The translations under genes and the position numbers were made by a program. Of a stretch of DNA of 64,000 nucleotides, positions 1-8,665 are shown piece by piece (position 1 is the stretch's first letter; the number at the start of each line of letters is the position of its first letter). The stretch is from an uncultured Aquimarina sp. (GTDB lineage Bacteria; Bacteroidota; Bacteroidia; Flavobacteriales; Flavobacteriaceae). Below the pieces are notes generated by a model. It searched no databases. It saw only the letters and a program-made list of their open reading frames with translations, and had not been told where the DNA came from. Location of the stretch: NCBI GenBank assembly GCA_947498815.1, contig CANMLU010000001.1:496001-560000 (forward strand), given 5' to 3'.

Positions 1-57
1 CACACCTTTAAAACCACCTCCAGAAAGGACCATTCCTATATTTTTTGGTTTTTCCAT
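1..57 (-). CDS. Patatin-like phospholipase, N-terminal 19 codons (cut by window edge)
   Basis: The minus strand has an ATG at 57 followed by an open frame to the window edge reading MEKPKNIGMVLSGGGFKGV. The GGGxKG oxyanion-hole motif right at the N-terminus, after a short hydrophobic strand, is the hallmark of patatin-like serine hydrolases. The catalytic GxSxG and the DG/A dyad lie outside the window. It starts 16 bp beyond the cls stop codon and reads away from it on the same strand. Family call from one motif only. Confidence 0.6.
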   Translation of the reverse strand, partial: MEKPKNIGMVLSGGGFKGV

Positions 58-72
58 GTTTTGAACACCATA

Positions 73-1494
73 TTATAATACCGGGCTAAAGATTTTTGCC
101 ATACCTTCTCTTAATCGATCTTGCCATGGTCTTTGTACAAAGGTATCATAGTTCAATTGAATACTCTTATCACAATCCTTTAAAAAATCATTTTTTAAAG
201 CAAAGGCAAAAGAATCATCATAAATAACGGCATTGACCTCATAGTTTTGTTCAAAACTTCTAATATCAAGATTTGTTGTTCCAACAGATGATATAGTGTC
301 ATCGGCAACAATAGTTTTACTATGTAAAAATCCTTCTGAGAACAGATAAATTTTTACACCCGCCTGAAGCAGCCTTTCAAAGTAAGACCTCACACACCAG
401 CGTACTATTACACTATCAGAATTATCAGAAAGTAAGAGACGTACATCTACACCACTTAACGCTGCTACTTGCAATGCTTCCAAAATACTCTCACCGGGAA
501 TGATGTATGGATTAGTAATGTAGACATAATCTTTGGCTTCATTAATCATAGAAAAGAACAATTGCCGAGCGGCAGAAAAATCAGAATCCGGACCACTATG
601 TACAATTTGGGCTGTCGAGGATCCTACATTAGGATACTTTGAAAAATAAGTAGGGTCAAAGATATCATCTCTTTTTGTTATAAGATACCAATCCAATGCA
701 AATATAACCTGTAAACTATGTACTATGGGTCCTTTGAGCTGTAAATGCATGTCATGCCAGATTCCTAAATCTGGATCTCCTACGACATATTTGTCGGATA
801 CATTAATGCCTCCTGTAAAGGCTATTGTGTTATCTATTACAATGATTTTTCGATGATTTCGGTAATTTATTGAGGTTAAAAATTTTCCGAAACGAATAGG
901 AAGGAAGCGGTGGATCTCAACTCCTATTTTTTGTAATTTCTTAATATAAGATGAACTTAAAGATCGACTGCCTATACCATCATAGATAATACGTATTTTG
1001 ACGCCACTATTAATCTTTTCGGCAAAAAGTTCAAAGAGCTCGTTTGTTAGTGCTCCTTCTTCGAAAATATAATATTCGAAATGAATAAAGTGTTCAGCAT
1101 TTTTTAGGGCTTCAAAAATAGCCCGAAAAGTAGCCTCTCCATTTTTAAGCAGTCTAAGATCATTACCAGAACAAGGTGCGAAATAGGAGTTTTGGGTGAT
1201 CAAGGAGATTAACTTGCGATGCTCATTGTATTCGTATTTGGTAATAGGAGCATAGTGTTTTAATGCCTTTTGTATATATGAAGTAACTTTTGGTGTATGT
1301 TTTAGCTTGAATAGTTTATTTTTTCTTCGATTTCTACCCAACATCAAGTACAGGAATATTCCTCCGACAGGAATAGTGAATATTACCAGTATCCATGCTA
1401 GGGTATTGGTGGGGCGCATTCCGTTTAAAAGCAATCTGATAATAATTAAAATTCCGATCAGGATATAGAGTGTCGTAAAAATAGAAAGTACCAT
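73..1494 (-). CDS. cls: Cardiolipin synthase (phospholipase D superfamily)
   Basis: This is a 473-residue membrane enzyme that condenses two phosphatidylglycerols to cardiolipin and glycerol. Two N-terminal membrane segments (about residues 1-23 and 29-53) are followed by two PLD domains. The first HKD motif is H214-x-K216-x4-D221 (HRKIIVIDN) and the second is H391-x-K393-x4-D398 (HSKTIVADD), both complete. Length and order match bacterial ClsA. It lies 24 bp downstream of the universal stress gene on the same strand and may share its transcript. No lesion is seen. The family assignment is secure; preference for ClsA over ClsB-type activity is inferred from the two membrane helices. Confidence 0.93.
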   Translation of the reverse strand: MVLSIFTTLYILIGILIIIRLLLNGMRPTNTLAWILVIFTIPVGGIFLYLMLGRNRRKNKLFKLKHTPKVTSYIQKALKHYAPITKYEYNEHRKLISLITQNSYFAPCSGNDLRLLKNGEATFRAIFEALKNAEHFIHFEYYIFEEGALTNELFELFAEKINSGVKIRIIYDGIGSRSLSSSYIKKLQKIGVEIHRFLPIRFGKFLTSINYRNHRKIIVIDNTIAFTGGINVSDKYVVGDPDLGIWHDMHLQLKGPIVHSLQVIFALDWYLITKRDDIFDPTYFSKYPNVGSSTAQIVHSGPDSDFSAARQLFFSMINEAKDYVYITNPYIIPGESILEALQVAALSGVDVRLLLSDNSDSVIVRWCVRSYFERLLQAGVKIYLFSEGFLHSKTIVADDTISSVGTTNLDIRSFEQNYEVNAVIYDDSFAFALKNDFLKDCDKSIQLNYDTFVQRPWQDRLREGMAKIFSPVL

Positions 1495-1518
1495 CTAGAT
1501 TAAAAGATTTTTACTAAA

Positions 1519-2355
1519 TCAACTATGCATAATCAACAAAGGGACACGGGTTCCATAACTGATTTTTGACGTTTCAGAACCTCTGAAAAATCGTTCCATA
1601 AAAGTCTCTCTTTTAATAAACATAGCGGTCATATCAACATCCATAATTTGTACAAAACTGTTTATAGCCAAAGCAGTCGGAACGTTGATAATAGAATGAA
1701 AAGTGTGGTTGATACTTTTAAAGAAATCTTTCATATGTTTTTTGTCATCAAAGTCGGCAACAGTAATGGTTTCATCTTCTTTAATTTTAAGAATTCTGAG
1801 AGAAGATCTATGTTTGGCCAGTATATCCATTAGAGGTTCTATCCCTTCGGTAACAAAATGATCACTATAGTCAATGGTAAAAAGAATAGTTTTGGGAGGA
1901 GCATATACAAATCCTTGAGGAATAGCAATTACCGGGCAATCTACTTTTCGGATTACATTAAGTGTATTACTGCCAAAAACTACTTCTGCTGCACCTGTAG
2001 CACCATTAGTACCCATTACAATTAAATCGATATTTTTTGATCTTACGACCTGTTTAATAGCATCCGTAAAGATGTCGTAATCAGTAAGCGTATGAAACGT
2101 GTAATTCTCATTAGGATGGTTTTCTTTTAACTCCTCAACTAAAACATTGAGCTTCTTTTTTACATCACTTATTACCGATTGATGTATTGTGGTATTAGCA
2201 GGTGCTACCATAAGATCATCGGTGGTGTAATTCGATGCCTTTTGAACGTTAAGGATATAAAAAGTACAGAGTTCGTTTTTGAATAACTCCATAGAATAAT
2301 TAATAGCGTTTCTGGCATTATCAGATAAATCGGTTGGCAAAAGGATATTTTTCAT
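1519..2355 (-). CDS. Tandem universal stress protein (UspA family)
   Basis: A 278-residue protein made of two Usp domains. The first domain begins KNILLPTDLSDNA and ends with the ATP-binding signature GTNGATG...GSNT at residues 115-131 followed by CPVIAIP. The second domain (about 150-278) is divergent and lacks a clear G-x2-G-x9-G(S/T) loop, as in many Bacteroidota tandem Usps. Usp proteins bind ATP and accumulate under starvation, redox or envelope stress; the specific role here is unknown. It follows moaA by 87 bp on the same strand, so it may be the tail of the molybdenum cofactor transcript, but no promoter or terminator was identified in that gap. Confidence 0.88.
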   Translation of the reverse strand: MKNILLPTDLSDNARNAINYSMELFKNELCTFYILNVQKASNYTTDDLMVAPANTTIHQSVISDVKKKLNVLVEELKENHPNENYTFHTLTDYDIFTDAIKQVVRSKNIDLIVMGTNGATGAAEVVFGSNTLNVIRKVDCPVIAIPQGFVYAPPKTILFTIDYSDHFVTEGIEPLMDILAKHRSSLRILKIKEDETITVADFDDKKHMKDFFKSINHTFHSIINVPTALAINSFVQIMDVDMTAMFIKRETFMERFFRGSETSKISYGTRVPLLIMHS

Positions 2356-2442
2356 TGCAGCTATTTTTTATATCCTTAAAATTAGCCTAGTTGTCATAGG
2401 ATAACTATGATATTTGTCATGAACCGACTACACAAAAAACAA

Positions 2443-3459
2443 CTATCCCCCAATAGTAATCATACTTCGATTATTGCCATGTAAATCGGGTTGATTGAAC
2501 TTCTCCAGAGTATCCATTCCACTGCGGATTTTAAATTTGGATTGTATTGTTTTCTGAATGATGGGTTCTATGGACTTTCCAGCTCGAAGCGGAGTCAGTA
2601 AATCCGATTCTTTTGAAGAAAACAGGCAATTTTTGATCTGACCATTGGCTGTAAGACGAATTCTATTACAACCATCGCAAAACGGATTGGTTACCGAACT
2701 TATAATGGCAAAAGTGCCCTGATACCCTTTTATACGATAGCTTTTGGTAGTATCATTGGGCGCATCTTCAAGTTTTATGATTTCGGCTGCTGCAAAATTT
2801 GAATCCACCTCCGAAAGTATTTCTTTAAGAGAAACCAGTTTGGTCATATTCCATTGATTCCCATCAAATGGCATAAATTCGATAAAACGTACTTGTATAG
2901 GTAAGTCCTTGCTAAGATTAATAAAATCAATAACTTCATTATCATTAAAACCTTTCATCAACACACAATTTACTTTTACATAAAATCCTTCTTTGACAAG
3001 CAAAAGAATATTTTGATATACTTTTTCAAAATAGGATCTACGTGTGATGTTCTTGTTTTTTGTAGCATCAAGAGAATCCAGACTTACATTGAGCGTTTTG
3101 ATACCACATTTTTTGAAAAGGTCAATAAATTTATCTACAATAACACCATTGGTGGTTAGGGTAAGCTGTACCGGTAATGTGGCTAGTTTTTCGATGATAA
3201 GCCTTGCATCCTTGCGCACCAAAGGTTCACCTCCTGTTAAACGAATTTTTGTAACACCGTGATCTACAAATTTTTTGGCAATGGTATAGATTTCTTCATA
3301 GGTCATGATATGCTCTTTGGGGGATAACTGGATCCCATCTGCCGGCATACAATACGTACATCGAAGATTACACCTTTCCGTAAGTGAAATACGCAAATAG
3401 TTGTGCTTTCTTCCAAAAGCATCTGTAAGTATTTTAGGATTTTTGCTTATTTCAGTCAT
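2443..3459 (-). CDS. moaA: GTP 3',8-cyclase MoaA (radical SAM)
   Basis: MoaA makes the first molybdenum cofactor intermediate, 3',8-cyclo-GTP, with MoaC. The 338-residue protein has the radical-SAM cluster motif C30-x3-C34-x2-C37 (CNLRCTYC), the GGEPL loop (TGGEPLVRKD), and a C-terminal second cluster CDGCNRIRLTANGQ...C. It ends in the double glycine (MITIGG) known to be needed for MoaA activity. Its ATG overlaps the stop of the moaC-moaB gene by 8 bp, indicating translational coupling. Full length and intact. Confidence 0.96.
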   Translation of the reverse strand: MTEISKNPKILTDAFGRKHNYLRISLTERCNLRCTYCMPADGIQLSPKEHIMTYEEIYTIAKKFVDHGVTKIRLTGGEPLVRKDARLIIEKLATLPVQLTLTTNGVIVDKFIDLFKKCGIKTLNVSLDSLDATKNKNITRRSYFEKVYQNILLLVKEGFYVKVNCVLMKGFNDNEVIDFINLSKDLPIQVRFIEFMPFDGNQWNMTKLVSLKEILSEVDSNFAAAEIIKLEDAPNDTTKSYRIKGYQGTFAIISSVTNPFCDGCNRIRLTANGQIKNCLFSSKESDLLTPLRAGKSIEPIIQKTIQSKFKIRSGMDTLEKFNQPDLHGNNRSMITIGG

Positions 3460-4363
3460 GTCGGGCTCCTTTTAGTATTCTAAACACATGCAATATTTCT
3501 GGGAAAATGGCATCCATAGATTCTTTTGCACCATTTGTAGATCCAGGAAGTGCCATAACCAGTGTGTTTTTGATGGTTCCGGTTACACTTCGTGAAAGCA
3601 TTGCATAAGGCATACGATCTTGCCCATATTTACGAATGGCTTCTTCAACCCCCGGAATAGTGCGATCCAAAAGAGGCTTGAGGGCTTCTGGAGTTACATC
3701 GCGTTTTGATAACCCAGTGCCGCCCGTATAAATAATCAAATCGGCTCCCTGTTCTTGATAGTTCTTCGCTTTTTGTTGTATGATTTCTACTTCATCAGGA
3801 ATAATGATATAATCCATAATATCTACCTCGCAACTTTCTAATTTTGAGATGATCGCCTTGCCGGCTTTATCTTCTTTTTTTCCTTCAGAAATGGTGTCAG
3901 AACACACAATTACTGCAGCCTGGAGATCTCTTCGAAACTTATCTTTGTAATCTGATTTACCCCCTTTTTTGTTGAGCAGTTTGATATGATGAATTTCTAC
4001 ACCTTTATCAATCGGCTTAAGCATATCGTACATGTTCAATGCCACCACACTGGCTCCGTGCATGGCTTCTACTTCGACACCGGTTTTGTAAATAGTTTTT
4101 ATGGTTACCTGGACTGTAATATCAAGACCTTCGGTACTATATTCAATACCTGTATATTCAATAGGTAAAGGGTGGCAATCTGGTAATAAATCCGGAGTCT
4201 TTTTTACGCCCAACAATCCAGCAGCTTTACTCATAGCAAATACATCACCCTTGGGAACTTGTCCATTTTTTATAGCTTCAATAGTTTCTGGCTTGCTGAC
4301 TTTGACTACTGCTTGTGCTGTGGCAATTCTTAATGTTGATGTTTTATGTGTGATGTCTACCAT
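3452..4363 (-). CDS. moaCB: MoaC-MoaB fusion (bifunctional cofactor biosynthesis protein)
   Basis: A 303-residue fusion. Residues about 1-140 are MoaC (cyclic pyranopterin monophosphate synthase), with the conserved MHGASVVALNMYDMLK helix and the KKGGKSD end. Residues about 145-303 are MoaB/MogA-like (molybdopterin adenylyltransferase fold), with AAVIVCSDTISEG and the substrate loop TGGTGLSKRDVTPEA. MoaC works with MoaA upstream in the pathway, while MogA-type proteins adenylate molybdopterin late, so the fusion joins two non-consecutive steps. Such fusions are known in Bacteroidota. It overlaps moaA by 8 bp and is separated from moaE by a 136-bp gap holding a palindromic repeat. Confidence 0.94.
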   Translation of the reverse strand: MVDITHKTSTLRIATAQAVVKVSKPETIEAIKNGQVPKGDVFAMSKAAGLLGVKKTPDLLPDCHPLPIEYTGIEYSTEGLDITVQVTIKTIYKTGVEVEAMHGASVVALNMYDMLKPIDKGVEIHHIKLLNKKGGKSDYKDKFRRDLQAAVIVCSDTISEGKKEDKAGKAIISKLESCEVDIMDYIIIPDEVEIIQQKAKNYQEQGADLIIYTGGTGLSKRDVTPEALKPLLDRTIPGVEEAIRKYGQDRMPYAMLSRSVTGTIKNTLVMALPGSTNGAKESMDAIFPEILHVFRILKGARHD

Positions 4364-4399
4364 GTTTTTTAAATTTCAAAAAATACCTTTATAAGTACT

Positions 4400-4473
4400 C
4401 TGTCACATTGAGCGGAGTCGAAATACTTTGTTTATCAGATTGACTATCTCTCGACCCCGCTCGAGATGACAGG
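4400..4473. repeat. Palindromic intergenic repeat
   Basis: Imperfect inverted repeat between moaE and moaCB. The left arm CTGTCACATTGAGCGGAGTC pairs with the right arm GACCCCGCTCGAGATGACAG. Related TGTCA...TGACA palindromes are found elsewhere in this window (35168-35244) and are widespread REP-like sequences in flavobacteria. As RNA it would form a long hairpin inside the mo operon transcript, perhaps limiting read-through or stabilising mRNA ends; that role is inference. Confidence 0.7.
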
Positions 4474-4499
4474 ATTCTTTTTGAATTTACAGAAAAGAG

Positions 4500-4943
4500 T
4501 TAGCTATTCTGCTTCCATTGATGCGTTTGGTCTTCAAAAATTTCTTTTCCAAAAACGGGTACATCCGCTTTGATGGCTTCAACCACGTATTCCAAAGCTT
4601 CAAAAACTACCTTTCTTCTGGGTGAAGACACAAATACAAACAAGCATATTTCTCCTGCACTTACTTTGCCTAGACTATGATAGATATGCATACAAGTAAG
4701 ATCGTATTTTTCAAATGTTGCTTCTCGTATTTCGTGAAATTTTAGATTTGCCATTTCCTCATAGGCTGTATAATCTATAGCGGTAATTGTTTTACCGTCA
4801 ATTTCATCGGCACGCACCTGACCTAAAAAAATATTATGCGCTCCAATGCTGGTTTTAGTTTGATGTTTTGCAATAGAGTCACCAATAAATTGGGACGAAA
4901 TTGCACCTTGCCTAAATACGTTTTTTGGTTTCTTTTTTTCCAT
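4500..4943 (-). CDS. moaE: Molybdopterin synthase catalytic subunit MoaE
   Basis: MoaE transfers sulfur from the thiocarboxylated C-terminus of MoaD to precursor Z to form molybdopterin. The 147-residue protein shows the family blocks YTAYEEMA, HIYHSLGKVSAGEICLFVFVSS and RKVVFEALEYVVEAIKADVP followed by FGKEIF, which carry the conserved arginine and lysines of the active site. The length is normal. It sits 10 bp after moeB on the same strand. N-terminal residues 1-30 are lysine-rich and variable. Confidence 0.93.
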   Translation of the reverse strand: MEKKKPKNVFRQGAISSQFIGDSIAKHQTKTSIGAHNIFLGQVRADEIDGKTITAIDYTAYEEMANLKFHEIREATFEKYDLTCMHIYHSLGKVSAGEICLFVFVSSPRRKVVFEALEYVVEAIKADVPVFGKEIFEDQTHQWKQNS

Positions 4944-4952
4944 ATTTAATTT

Positions 4953-6044
4953 CTAAACTTCATTTACTATCGGGTACTCAGAAAGCATTATTGCACCCCC
5001 TTTTACATGGGACACATTTTTAAACCCATTTTCTTCAAGAATTTCTATAGCTTTTTTACTTCTTATTCCAGATTGGCAAAAGACAATCGTTTCTTTTTCT
5101 TTGTCAATCGTTTTTATTTGTTCTTTAAGCTCACCCAAAGGGATATAAATAGGATCAAGACTCTCTATTTTGGGTAGTTCATGAGTTTCTCTCACATCTA
5201 TAAATTGCGCATTTCTGATCAAAAATGCCTCTTGGGCAGTAATCTCGGTTACTTGTTTGATACCACAAAAAAGATCATAATCAACAGATTCAAAAGTATC
5301 TGCGATGGCTAATACTTTTGATATTTCGGAAGAGACGCGGTTCACAGAAAACGTTGAAAATTTACTCATTAAGGTATCGTACATGAGTAGTTTTCCACTT
5401 AAAATGTCACCTAGGTCAAGTATTATTTTTAATACCTCGTTGGCTTGCATGCTTCCAATGATTCCTGGTAGTACCCCCAAAACTCCGATCTCTGCACATG
5501 AAGGTACGCTTCCTGCTTTTGGAGGAGAGGGAAAAAGGCAGCGGTATGAAGGGCCATTTTGATGGTTAAATACAGATACTTGTCCTTCGAACTTAAAAAT
5601 AGCGCCATATACAAGTGGTTTTTTAGCAATAACACATGCATCGTTGATCAAATATCGGGTTGAAAAATTATCTGTTCCGTCTACGATAATATCGTATTGA
5701 GCAAAAAGAGATAGCGCATTTTTTGTCGTCAGTTTTTCAGGATATGCATTTATAGTAATCTCTGGATTAAGATCAGTAAGCCGATTTTTGGCGGCTAATG
5801 CTTTATTTTTTCCCAGTAAATTTTCTCCATATAGGATTTGACGATGCAGGTTAGAGGTCTCTACAACGTCAAAATCAATAATACCTATGGTTCCAATTCC
5901 TGCAGCAGTTAAGTATTGCAAAACGGGACATCCTAATCCACCAGCTCCAATAACGAGTACTTTGGATTCTGATAGTTTTTTTTGTCCCTCCTCACCAATT
6001 TCTGGAAGAATTGCTTGTCTATGATATCTATTATTTAAGTTCAT
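4953..6044 (-). CDS. moeB: MoaD-activating adenylyltransferase MoeB with C-terminal rhodanese domain
   Basis: MoeB adenylates the C-terminal glycine of MoaD. Starting at the ATG at 6044 the protein is 363 residues. The E1/ThiF Rossmann motif VIGAGGLGCP lies close to the N-terminus, with the nucleotide-binding segment DFDVVETSNLHRQ and the Cys-rich loop YRCLFPSPPKAGSVPSCAE. A rhodanese domain occupies the last 110 residues, with active-site loop FCQSGIRSK. In ThiF/MoeB-rhodanese fusions this domain supplies persulfide sulfur, which would allow one protein to activate and sulfurylate MoaD. An upstream TTG at 6074 extends the frame over the moaD stop but lacks conserved sequence, so the ATG is preferred. 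Confidence 0.92.
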   Translation of the reverse strand: MNLNNRYHRQAILPEIGEEGQKKLSESKVLVIGAGGLGCPVLQYLTAAGIGTIGIIDFDVVETSNLHRQILYGENLLGKNKALAAKNRLTDLNPEITINAYPEKLTTKNALSLFAQYDIIVDGTDNFSTRYLINDACVIAKKPLVYGAIFKFEGQVSVFNHQNGPSYRCLFPSPPKAGSVPSCAEIGVLGVLPGIIGSMQANEVLKIILDLGDILSGKLLMYDTLMSKFSTFSVNRVSSEISKVLAIADTFESVDYDLFCGIKQVTEITAQEAFLIRNAQFIDVRETHELPKIESLDPIYIPLGELKEQIKTIDKEKETIVFCQSGIRSKKAIEILEENGFKNVSHVKGGAIMLSEYPIVNEV

Positions 6045-6060
6045 TATTCTTTGATATTTA

Positions 6061-6297
6061 TCATCCTCCGGCAAAAGGAGGAAGCAATGCCACTTCAGCT
6101 TCGGTACTAATATTATGATTTAAACCTACCAATTGCTGATCGATAGCAATTTTAAAATCGGTATCATTTAATTTCGGGTATTGTTGCTTCAATTTCTCAA
6201 CCAATTGCGCTACAGTACAGGTGTCTGTATGTAGTTTTTCTTCAGAAACTTTTGTAGTTTCTGCCAGCATCCCAAAATATTTAATGGTCAATTGCAT
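6061..6297 (-). CDS. moaD: Molybdopterin synthase sulfur carrier subunit MoaD
   Basis: A 78-residue ubiquitin-fold sulfur carrier. It begins MQLTIKYFGMLAE, contains the typical acidic middle (TVAQLVEKLKQQYP) and ends ALLPPFAGG. The terminal Gly-Gly is the residue pair that is adenylated by MoeB and thiocarboxylated. Its start overlaps mobA by 17 bp, and moeB begins 16 bp after its stop, so mobA-moaD-moeB-moaE look translationally linked. Confidence 0.94.
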   Translation of the reverse strand: MQLTIKYFGMLAETTKVSEEKLHTDTCTVAQLVEKLKQQYPKLNDTDFKIAIDQQLVGLNHNISTEAEVALLPPFAGG

Positions 6298-6865
6298 TTG
6301 TAATTTCTTTTAGGTCCTTAATAGTATTCATATTTCTTACCTGATCATATTCTTCGTGTAAAACGGGAATTGTTTTTACATGTAATTGTGAAACTAATTT
6401 GCGTAAACGTCTTTCATCATTATTTAATAATTCCAAACACTTTTCTTTACATCGTTTTTGATACAATGCGATTAATGGAATTGTTTTTCCTTTGGCTTCA
6501 AACTGAATGATATCGTAATCATCTTCTTTGTGTGCTATTAACTTTTTCAACAAGGATGTTCTTAGTAAAGGAACATCACAACTAAGCACCAAATTATTTT
6601 TTGTTTTGGAATGTGTTAATCCAGAATGTAAACCCGCAATGGGTCCAGAATCTGTAATGATATCTTCAACTCTTTTTATGTTGAATGTATCATAGACTAC
6701 ATTGCTACTTACAATGATAAGTTCATCAACCAAAGGTTCTAAAGCTTCAATGATTAACTGTACAAAAGGTTTTCCATCAAGCAGAACAAGACCTTTTTCG
6801 GTTCTCATTCTTGAACTTTTACCTCCGGCGAGGATAATTCCTGTTATGTTTTTTTTGATGTTCAT
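6281..6865 (-). CDS. mobA: Molybdenum cofactor guanylyltransferase MobA
   Basis: MobA attaches GMP to the molybdenum cofactor, giving the bis-MGD form used by DMSO-reductase family enzymes, such as the oxidoreductase at 41.6-43.7 kb. The 194-residue protein has the nucleotidyltransferase signature ILAGGKSSRMRTEKGLVLL near the N-terminus and the metal-binding block LVLSCDVPLL. In the signature the usual glycine after RM is arginine (RMRTEK rather than RMGxDK); the lysine is kept. It is 6 bp from the ModE-like gene upstream. Confidence 0.9.
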   Translation of the reverse strand: MNIKKNITGIILAGGKSSRMRTEKGLVLLDGKPFVQLIIEALEPLVDELIIVSSNVVYDTFNIKRVEDIITDSGPIAGLHSGLTHSKTKNNLVLSCDVPLLRTSLLKKLIAHKEDDYDIIQFEAKGKTIPLIALYQKRCKEKCLELLNNDERRLRKLVSQLHVKTIPVLHEEYDQVRNMNTIKDLKEITNAIDH

Positions 6866-6871
6866 TATGAT

Positions 6872-7207
6872 TTAGAGAGAAACTTGTTTCAATTCATGAT
6901 CAAGAAACTCCCAGCACTTTTGATTTATAGCATCAAATGTTTCAATTACTTTTTCACCATAGGGAGTAATATTGGCACCGCCACCACCTCTACCGCCAGT
7001 AGCAGTTATCACCAAAGGCTTTTCACTTACTTTATTCATACTATCCAATAGATTCCATGCTTTTTTATAAGACATATCCAAAGAACTAGCTGCTTTACTT
7101 AAAGAACCCGTTTTGGCAATTGCTTTTAGCAAATTAACTCTTCCTTCACCCAAAAAAACTCCATGTTTGGATTCTATCCAAATACGACTTTTAATTTTGT
7201 AGTCCAT
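6872..7207 (-). CDS. ModE-like winged-helix regulator lacking the molybdate-binding domain
   Basis: A 111-residue DNA-binding protein equal to the N-terminal LysR-type winged helix of ModE. The helix-turn-helix reads KTGSLSKAASSLDMSYKKAW, followed by the wing GGRGGGGANITPYGEK. The C-terminal MOP/TOBE molybdate-binding domains of E. coli ModE are absent, and the length is that of the stand-alone ModE_N class, not a truncation. It is encoded inside the molybdenum cofactor operon, so autoregulation by molybdate or cofactor status is a reasonable inference, but the sensing mechanism is unknown. Confidence 0.85.
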   Translation of the reverse strand: MDYKIKSRIWIESKHGVFLGEGRVNLLKAIAKTGSLSKAASSLDMSYKKAWNLLDSMNKVSEKPLVITATGGRGGGGANITPYGEKVIETFDAINQKCWEFLDHELKQVSL

Positions 7208-7339
7208 ATCTAAAGATTAAAGCGTTTGGTTTCTAAAGATACAACGAAATTTTTGGCGAATACTTTCTTTATCTAAATTTTAGCAAATCAAAGATTTTGA
7301 ATGGTATTAATTAATGATAATAATCATTTTTTATGAGTA

Positions 7340-8515
7340 TTATGGCAAATTGATTACGTGGATGGTGTCACCAATATTAATTTCGGACACTTCTTCGGGG
7401 AGATATACAATTGCATTTGCTAATGCGAAAGAACGTAGCATTGATGATGCCTGACCATCAAGAATATCAACTTCATTATCCTTAACAAAGGCCTTTAAAA
7501 ATTCTCCTCTTTGTCCTTTTTTTGAATAATTAGAGTTTGAAACGGCAGTACTTTGTTTTAGATTATAATCAGCATATCCAGAAATTTTCAGCAGTGTAGG
7601 AAGAACATAAATATAAAAACAACTCAATGAAGAGGCAGGATTACCTGGTAAAGCAAAGATGGTGGTTTCTCCCTTTTTTGCGAAGTATAATGGTTTGCCT
7701 GGTTTTTGCTTTACTTTATAAAAAATCTCTTCGACATGCAGTGCTCTAAGAGCTTTACCAACGAAGTCATAATCACCCACAGAGATTCCACCAGAGATTA
7801 AAACTACATCATACTGATCGATAACTTTTTCAAGAAGATTTTTGGTTGCATCATATTCATCTTCAATCTTGAGAATATTTATTTTTGAAAAACCCAAGGT
7901 GTGAAGTGCTCCTTGCAGCATCACAGAATTACTTTCATAAATCTGTCCGTAATCCAAGGGTTGCCCAGGAGAAACAAGTTCATTTCCGGTAGCAATAATT
8001 ACAATTGAGGGTTTTTGGTAAACTTCGATATTCGTAATTCCCAATGTAGCAAGAAAACCAATCCCTGCTGCCGTAATTTTCGTTCCTTCGGCTAATGCGA
8101 TTTCATCTTTTTTGATTTGCTCACCAACGGGTCGGATATTGGCATTAGATGCTACAGGCTTCTGTAAGATGATCTCTTTATCCATAACATCTACTTTTTC
8201 TTGCATCATCACCGCTTTTGCTCCCGTAGGAACAGGTGCTCCAGTAAAAATTCGAATGGCTTCTCCCTTTTTAAGAGCGGGATCTACAGTATCTCCGGCT
8301 TTTACCTCTCCGATAAGAATAAAGTTTTTTTCTTCTATAGAACCCAATGCATACCCATCCATTGCCGATTGTCTGAATGGAGGCATATTGATAGGAGAGA
8401 CAATATCTTTTGCTAGGATATACCCAAGAGCCTCAGTAATACCAAGAGTCACTGTTTTACTCGTCTTACTGGTGTGGGTATTAGTAAGTTCAAATGCGTG
8501 TTCTACTGAGATCAT
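7340..8515 (-). CDS. moeA: Molybdopterin molybdenumtransferase MoeA
   Basis: MoeA inserts molybdate into adenylated molybdopterin. The 391-residue protein has the N-terminal segment PPFRQSAMDGYAL, the MPT-binding loop IFTGAPVPTGA, the catalytic MogA-like domain motif GGISVGDYDFV, and LPGNPASSLSCF near the C-terminus. It is the first gene of the minus-strand cofactor set, separated by 132 bp from the ModE-like gene. The divergent SLC13 gene begins 150 bp away. No molybdenum-cofactor riboswitch-like structure was recognised in that spacer. Confidence 0.94.
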   Translation of the reverse strand: MISVEHAFELTNTHTSKTSKTVTLGITEALGYILAKDIVSPINMPPFRQSAMDGYALGSIEEKNFILIGEVKAGDTVDPALKKGEAIRIFTGAPVPTGAKAVMMQEKVDVMDKEIILQKPVASNANIRPVGEQIKKDEIALAEGTKITAAGIGFLATLGITNIEVYQKPSIVIIATGNELVSPGQPLDYGQIYESNSVMLQGALHTLGFSKINILKIEDEYDATKNLLEKVIDQYDVVLISGGISVGDYDFVGKALRALHVEEIFYKVKQKPGKPLYFAKKGETTIFALPGNPASSLSCFYIYVLPTLLKISGYADYNLKQSTAVSNSNYSKKGQRGEFLKAFVKDNEVDILDGQASSMLRSFALANAIVYLPEEVSEINIGDTIHVINLP

Positions 8516-8665
8516 TGCGTAAATATTGTGAATGTAAAGATACTGCTAATATTTAATTTTTGAAGGATATCATAAGTACAACAAACTCATTTCATGATAC
8601 CTTTTTTAGAACAGTTCCAAATATTTCAATTAAATTCACAACATCCATTCTAAAACCCGTATTGA

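Noticed and set aside
8516-8665. A molybdenum-cofactor riboswitch upstream of moeA
   Set aside because: The 150-bp spacer is AT-rich with no multi-stem structure or conserved motif visible; regulation by the ModE-like protein is more likely.
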